Below are positions 61,614-64,000 of a stretch of 64,000 nt of DNA, piece by piece. Position 1 is the stretch's first letter, and the number at the start of each line of letters is the position of its first letter. Location of the stretch: contig NZ_JAIWJY010000003.1 in assembly GCF_028829235.1 (NCBI RefSeq), positions 1 to 64,000 on the forward strand. The letters run 5' to 3'. The stretch comes from Tenacibaculum larymnensis. Lineage in GTDB: Bacteria > Bacteroidota > Bacteroidia > Flavobacteriales > Flavobacteriaceae. The notes under the pieces are model-generated. The model was not told where the DNA came from. It was given only the letters and a program-made list of their open reading frames with translations, and made no database searches. The position numbers and the translations under genes were made by a program.

Positions 61614-63359
61614 ATGAATAATACAGGAACCATACAAACTTCAAAAAGTGCCGATTTAGTCACTTTTAAAATCTTGATTGAAGGAGAAGAACTCTCGAAG
61701 CAATACGAGGTAAAAAACATTACTGTTTCCAAAGAAGTAAACAAAATACCAACCGCTCAAATTGTTTTATTAGATGGAGATGCTTCTCAAAGAGATTTTA
61801 AGTTAAGTAATGAGGAGTTATTGATTCCTGGTAAAGAAATAGAGATAACCGCGGGGTATCATTCTGATGAAGAAACCATTTTTAAAGGAATCGTCATCAA
61901 ACATAATTTAAGGATAAGAGCAAGTTCAGCACAGTTAATAGTTGAGTGTAAAGATGAAGCGGTTAAAATGACTGTAGGTAGAAAAAGTAAGTATTTCTAT
62001 GAAAGTACTGATAGCGACATTTTTGAAGAAATTATAGGGAACTACGGTTTATCTAAAGATGTAGAGGCTACAAATTATAACCACGCAGAGTTAGTACAGT
62101 ACAATGCATCAGATTGGGACTTTGTCGTTTCAAGAGCGCAAGCCAATGGAAAACTATGTTTTGTAGATGACGGAACGATAACCATAGCTAAACCAAACGT
62201 AAGTCAGTCAGAAATTGAAACGGTAACTTTTGGAGGTTCTTTATTAGATTTTGATGCAGAAATAGATGCACGTCACCAAGTAAAAAAGGTAGCAGCCTAT
62301 AGCTGGAATCATGCTGATCAAGAAGTAATAGAAATTGAAGGAAAAGATCCAAATGTAAGTTTAAACGGAAACTTATCGGTTTCAGACTTAAACAAAACCA
62401 TAGGTTTAGAAAGTATGGAGTTACGACACGGAGGTGTTGTTACGGATACTGAATTACAAGACTGGGCAGATGCCAAATGGTTATTTCAACAATTGGCAAA
62501 AGTAAGAGGGCGTGTAAAATTTCAAGGAATCCCGTCAGTGAAACCAAACACCATTTTAAAACTAGAAGGTGTTGGAGACCGATTTAACGGAAATGTATAT
62601 GTAACAGGAGTTCAGCATGTAATTTCAGAAGGAAATTGGGTAGCCAATGCACAGTTTGGTTTATCAACAGAATGGTTTTCTGAAACTTTTGAAATCTCAG
62701 CAAAACCAGCTTCAGGATTATTGCCTGCCATTCAAGGGTTACAAGTGGGAATTGTTTCTCAATTAGAAGAAGACCCTGATGGAGAAGATAGAATTCTAGT
62801 ACAAATTCCAATCGTAAATAACGAAGAAGAAGGTATTTGGTGTAGAGTAGCTTCACCCGATGCAGGAGAAAACAGAGGTATTTTCTTCCGTCCAGAAATA
62901 GGAGATGAGGTGATTGTAGGATTTATCAATGAAGATCCTAATGATGCCATTGTTTTAGGAATGTTGCACAGTAGTGCAAAACCTTCTCCAATTACAGCTA
63001 CTGATGATAATCACGAAAAAGGAATTGTTACCAGAAGTGAAATGAAAGTGTTGTTTGATGATGATAAAAAAATAATCACTATTGAAACACCCGCAGGAAA
63101 AATTATTTCGCTGGATGAAGATGAAGGAGCCATAACAATTGAAGATGATAATTCTAATGTAATAACTATAAACGGTGATGGAATATCAATGGAAAGTGCC
63201 GGAGATATTTCATTAAAAGCATCAGGAGACGTAAATATTGAAGGAAGCAATGTAAGTATAGCAGCTAATGCAGAATTTAAAGCAGAAGGTAGTGCTGGAG
63301 CAGAAGTTTCAACAAGTGCTATTGCAGTTTTAAAAGGCTCATTAGTTCAAATAAATTAA
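61614..63359 (+). CDS. eCIS spike hub, VgrG-like (Afp8/Pvc8-like)
   Basis: This is the trimeric spike that pierces the target membrane. The 581-aa protein has a gp27-like part (about 1-375) with VTFKILIEGEELSKQYEV and FVVSRAQANGKLCFVDDGTITIA. An OB-fold of the gp5/VgrG type follows at about 380-450 (LQVGIVSQLEEDPDGEDRILVQIP, EEGIWCRVASPDAG, FFRPEIGDEVIVGFINEDP). The C-terminal beta-prism repeat has SMESAGDISLKASGDVNIEGSNVSI. The start follows the LysM stop with no gap, and a PAAR gene follows after 4 bp. No C-terminal effector domain is fused, so the cargo would be separate. Confidence 0.93.
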   Translation: MNNTGTIQTSKSADLVTFKILIEGEELSKQYEVKNITVSKEVNKIPTAQIVLLDGDASQRDFKLSNEELLIPGKEIEITAGYHSDEETIFKGIVIKHNLRIRASSAQLIVECKDEAVKMTVGRKSKYFYESTDSDIFEEIIGNYGLSKDVEATNYNHAELVQYNASDWDFVVSRAQANGKLCFVDDGTITIAKPNVSQSEIETVTFGGSLLDFDAEIDARHQVKKVAAYSWNHADQEVIEIEGKDPNVSLNGNLSVSDLNKTIGLESMELRHGGVVTDTELQDWADAKWLFQQLAKVRGRVKFQGIPSVKPNTILKLEGVGDRFNGNVYVTGVQHVISEGNWVANAQFGLSTEWFSETFEISAKPASGLLPAIQGLQVGIVSQLEEDPDGEDRILVQIPIVNNEEEGIWCRVASPDAGENRGIFFRPEIGDEVIVGFINEDPNDAIVLGMLHSSAKPSPITATDDNHEKGIVTRSEMKVLFDDDKKIITIETPAGKIISLDEDEGAITIEDDNSNVITINGDGISMESAGDISLKASGDVNIEGSNVSIAANAEFKAEGSAGAEVSTSAIAVLKGSLVQIN

Positions 63360-63363
63360 AAAG

Positions 63364-63654
63364 ATGGGAAACCCAGCAGCAAGAATAACAGACATGCATG
63401 TGTGTCCAATGGTTACAGGAACAGTACCTCATGTAGGAGGACCAATTTTACCAGCGGGAGAACCTACCGTATTAATTGGAGGATTACCTGCGGCGAGAGT
63501 AGGTGACATGGCAACTTGTACTGGGCCACCAGATAGCATAGTCGCTGGATCAGGAACCGTATTAATTGGAGGGATGCCAGCAGCAAGAATGGGAGATAGT
63601 ACTTCACATGGAGGAACTATTGTACTAGGAGAAGCAACAGTTTTAATAGGATAA
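63364..63654 (+). CDS. eCIS PAAR-domain tip protein (Afp10-like)
   Basis: This 96-aa PAAR protein would sharpen the spike tip and may bind zinc or cargo. It has the PAAR pattern: AARITDMHVCPM (about 4-15), then two repeats of TVLIGGLPAARVGDMATC and TVLIGGMPAARMGDSTSHGG, with His/Cys residues suited to metal binding. It lacks extension domains, so it is a plain tip. It is 4 bp after the spike gene and 2 bp before the gp25-like gene. In Afp and Pvc clusters the equivalent gene lies two genes on, so the order here differs slightly. Confidence 0.92.
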   Translation: MGNPAARITDMHVCPMVTGTVPHVGGPILPAGEPTVLIGGLPAARVGDMATCTGPPDSIVAGSGTVLIGGMPAARMGDSTSHGGTIVLGEATVLIG

Positions 63655-63656
63655 CA

Positions 63657-64000
63657 ATGGAAAATAAAAAAGCATTTTTAGGAATAGGTTGGGATTTCCC
63701 ACCAGAGTTTTCAAAAGATCTAAGTGAAGTTATCATGATTTCAGAAGAAGAAGATATTAAAAGTAGCTTGGAAATATTGTTAACTACCAGATTAGGAGAA
63801 CGTGTAATGCTACCTAATTACGGTTGCAACTTACAAGAGCTTCTTTTTGAAAAGTTAGATAGAACGCTAATAACCTATGCCAAAGATTTAATTGAAACAG
63901 CAATTTTATATCACGAACCAAGAATTGATGTGATTCATATTGATGTTTCAGAAACAGACCCTTTAGAAGGAATGTTAATAATAAAAATTGAATACATAGT
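63657..64000 (+). CDS. eCIS gp25-like baseplate protein (Afp9-like), cut by the window edge
   Basis: The open frame begins MENKKAFLGIGWDFPPEF, 2 bp after the PAAR stop, and runs off the end of the window after 114 codons. It has gp25/GPW-type features: ISEEEDIKSSLEILLTTRLGERVMLPNYGCNLQELLFE (region about 28-65, quoted as a region), in which the R-GERV-MLP-YGC segment is typical of T4 gp25 and Afp9/Pvc9 wedge proteins. EPRIDVIHIDV follows. Gp25 proteins start sheath assembly on the baseplate. The 3' end and the remaining baseplate genes are outside the window. Confidence 0.88.
   Translation, partial: MENKKAFLGIGWDFPPEFSKDLSEVIMISEEEDIKSSLEILLTTRLGERVMLPNYGCNLQELLFEKLDRTLITYAKDLIETAILYHEPRIDVIHIDVSETDPLEGMLIIKIEYI

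Noticed and set aside
56226..64000. Prophage tail or T6SS
   Set aside because: There is no capsid, portal, terminase or integrase, no TssJLM, and the gene set (DUF4255, two tubes, LysM, PAAR) is that of eCIS.

Overview
The window looks like a chromosomal segment of a marine, gliding Flavobacteriaceae bacterium (Bacteroidota), possibly Tenacibaculum or a close relative. The genus is an inference. The evidence is low GC, Bacteroidota -7 promoter motifs (TAnnTTTG), few Shine-Dalgarno sites, a gldA-type ABC gene, a TonB receptor with a carboxypeptidase-like N-terminal domain, a DUF5686 outer-membrane protein, a Na+-type membrane pyrophosphatase, and interspersed intergenic palindromes common in this class. 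Most of the window is housekeeping. Three accessory regions stand out: a bacteriocin island, a GC-rich tandem-repeat array, and the start of an extracellular contractile injection system (eCIS).

Layout. 0.2-6.1 kb: ruvB, an unknown membrane protein, and a sulfur cassette (SulP permease, MBL-rhodanese protein, rhodanese lipoprotein). 6.2-9.6 kb: a small exported protein, then a TonB receptor with a TPP riboswitch in its leader, which points to thiamine uptake. 9.8-13.4 kb: a three-gene acyl-CoA carboxylase (biotin carrier, biotin carboxylase, carboxyltransferase) with a structured repeat between the second and third genes. 13.7-21.7 kb: an accessory, repeat-rich stretch with two unrecognised proteins, a 651-bp tandem array of about 60% GC, a membrane protein/MBL hydrolase pair, arfB, and about 0.9 kb of degenerate palindromes. 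21.7-35 kb: a thiamine-binding protein/PnuC/kinase operon, a phosphopantetheinyl transferase, ahcY, ferritin, a TlpA-like lipoprotein, yifB, a DUF4126 protein, dsbD, tilS and a lysophospholipase-like hydrolase. 35-36.4 kb: pabB.

36.4-41.3 kb: a bacteriocin island. Two Gly/Ala-rich peptides share a double-glycine-type leader. A terminator follows them, then a likely immunity peptide, a membrane protein, a thioredoxin-like protein and a C39-peptidase ABC exporter. Two 65-bp direct repeats (57/65 identical) bracket this block. Each contains a terminator, and the right copy overlaps the 3' end of hppA, so the block looks inserted.

41.3-55.9 kb: hppA and ppa, a DUF5686 protein, pdhB, etfBA, a bifunctional nuclease, a NupC-type transporter, an orphan six-cysteine GG-leader peptide, thyA, folA, a GNAT acetyltransferase and gldA.

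56.2-64.0 kb (runs off the window): the opening genes of an eCIS, in order DUF4255, unknown 356-aa protein, unusually long sheath, tube, second tube, a 53-aa DUF5908-like protein, LysM protein, VgrG-like spike, PAAR tip and gp25-like baseplate (cut). No capsid, terminase or T6SS membrane-complex gene is visible, so neither a prophage nor a T6SS is suggested. Downstream baseplate genes, the AAA+ ATPase and cargo should lie beyond 64 kb.
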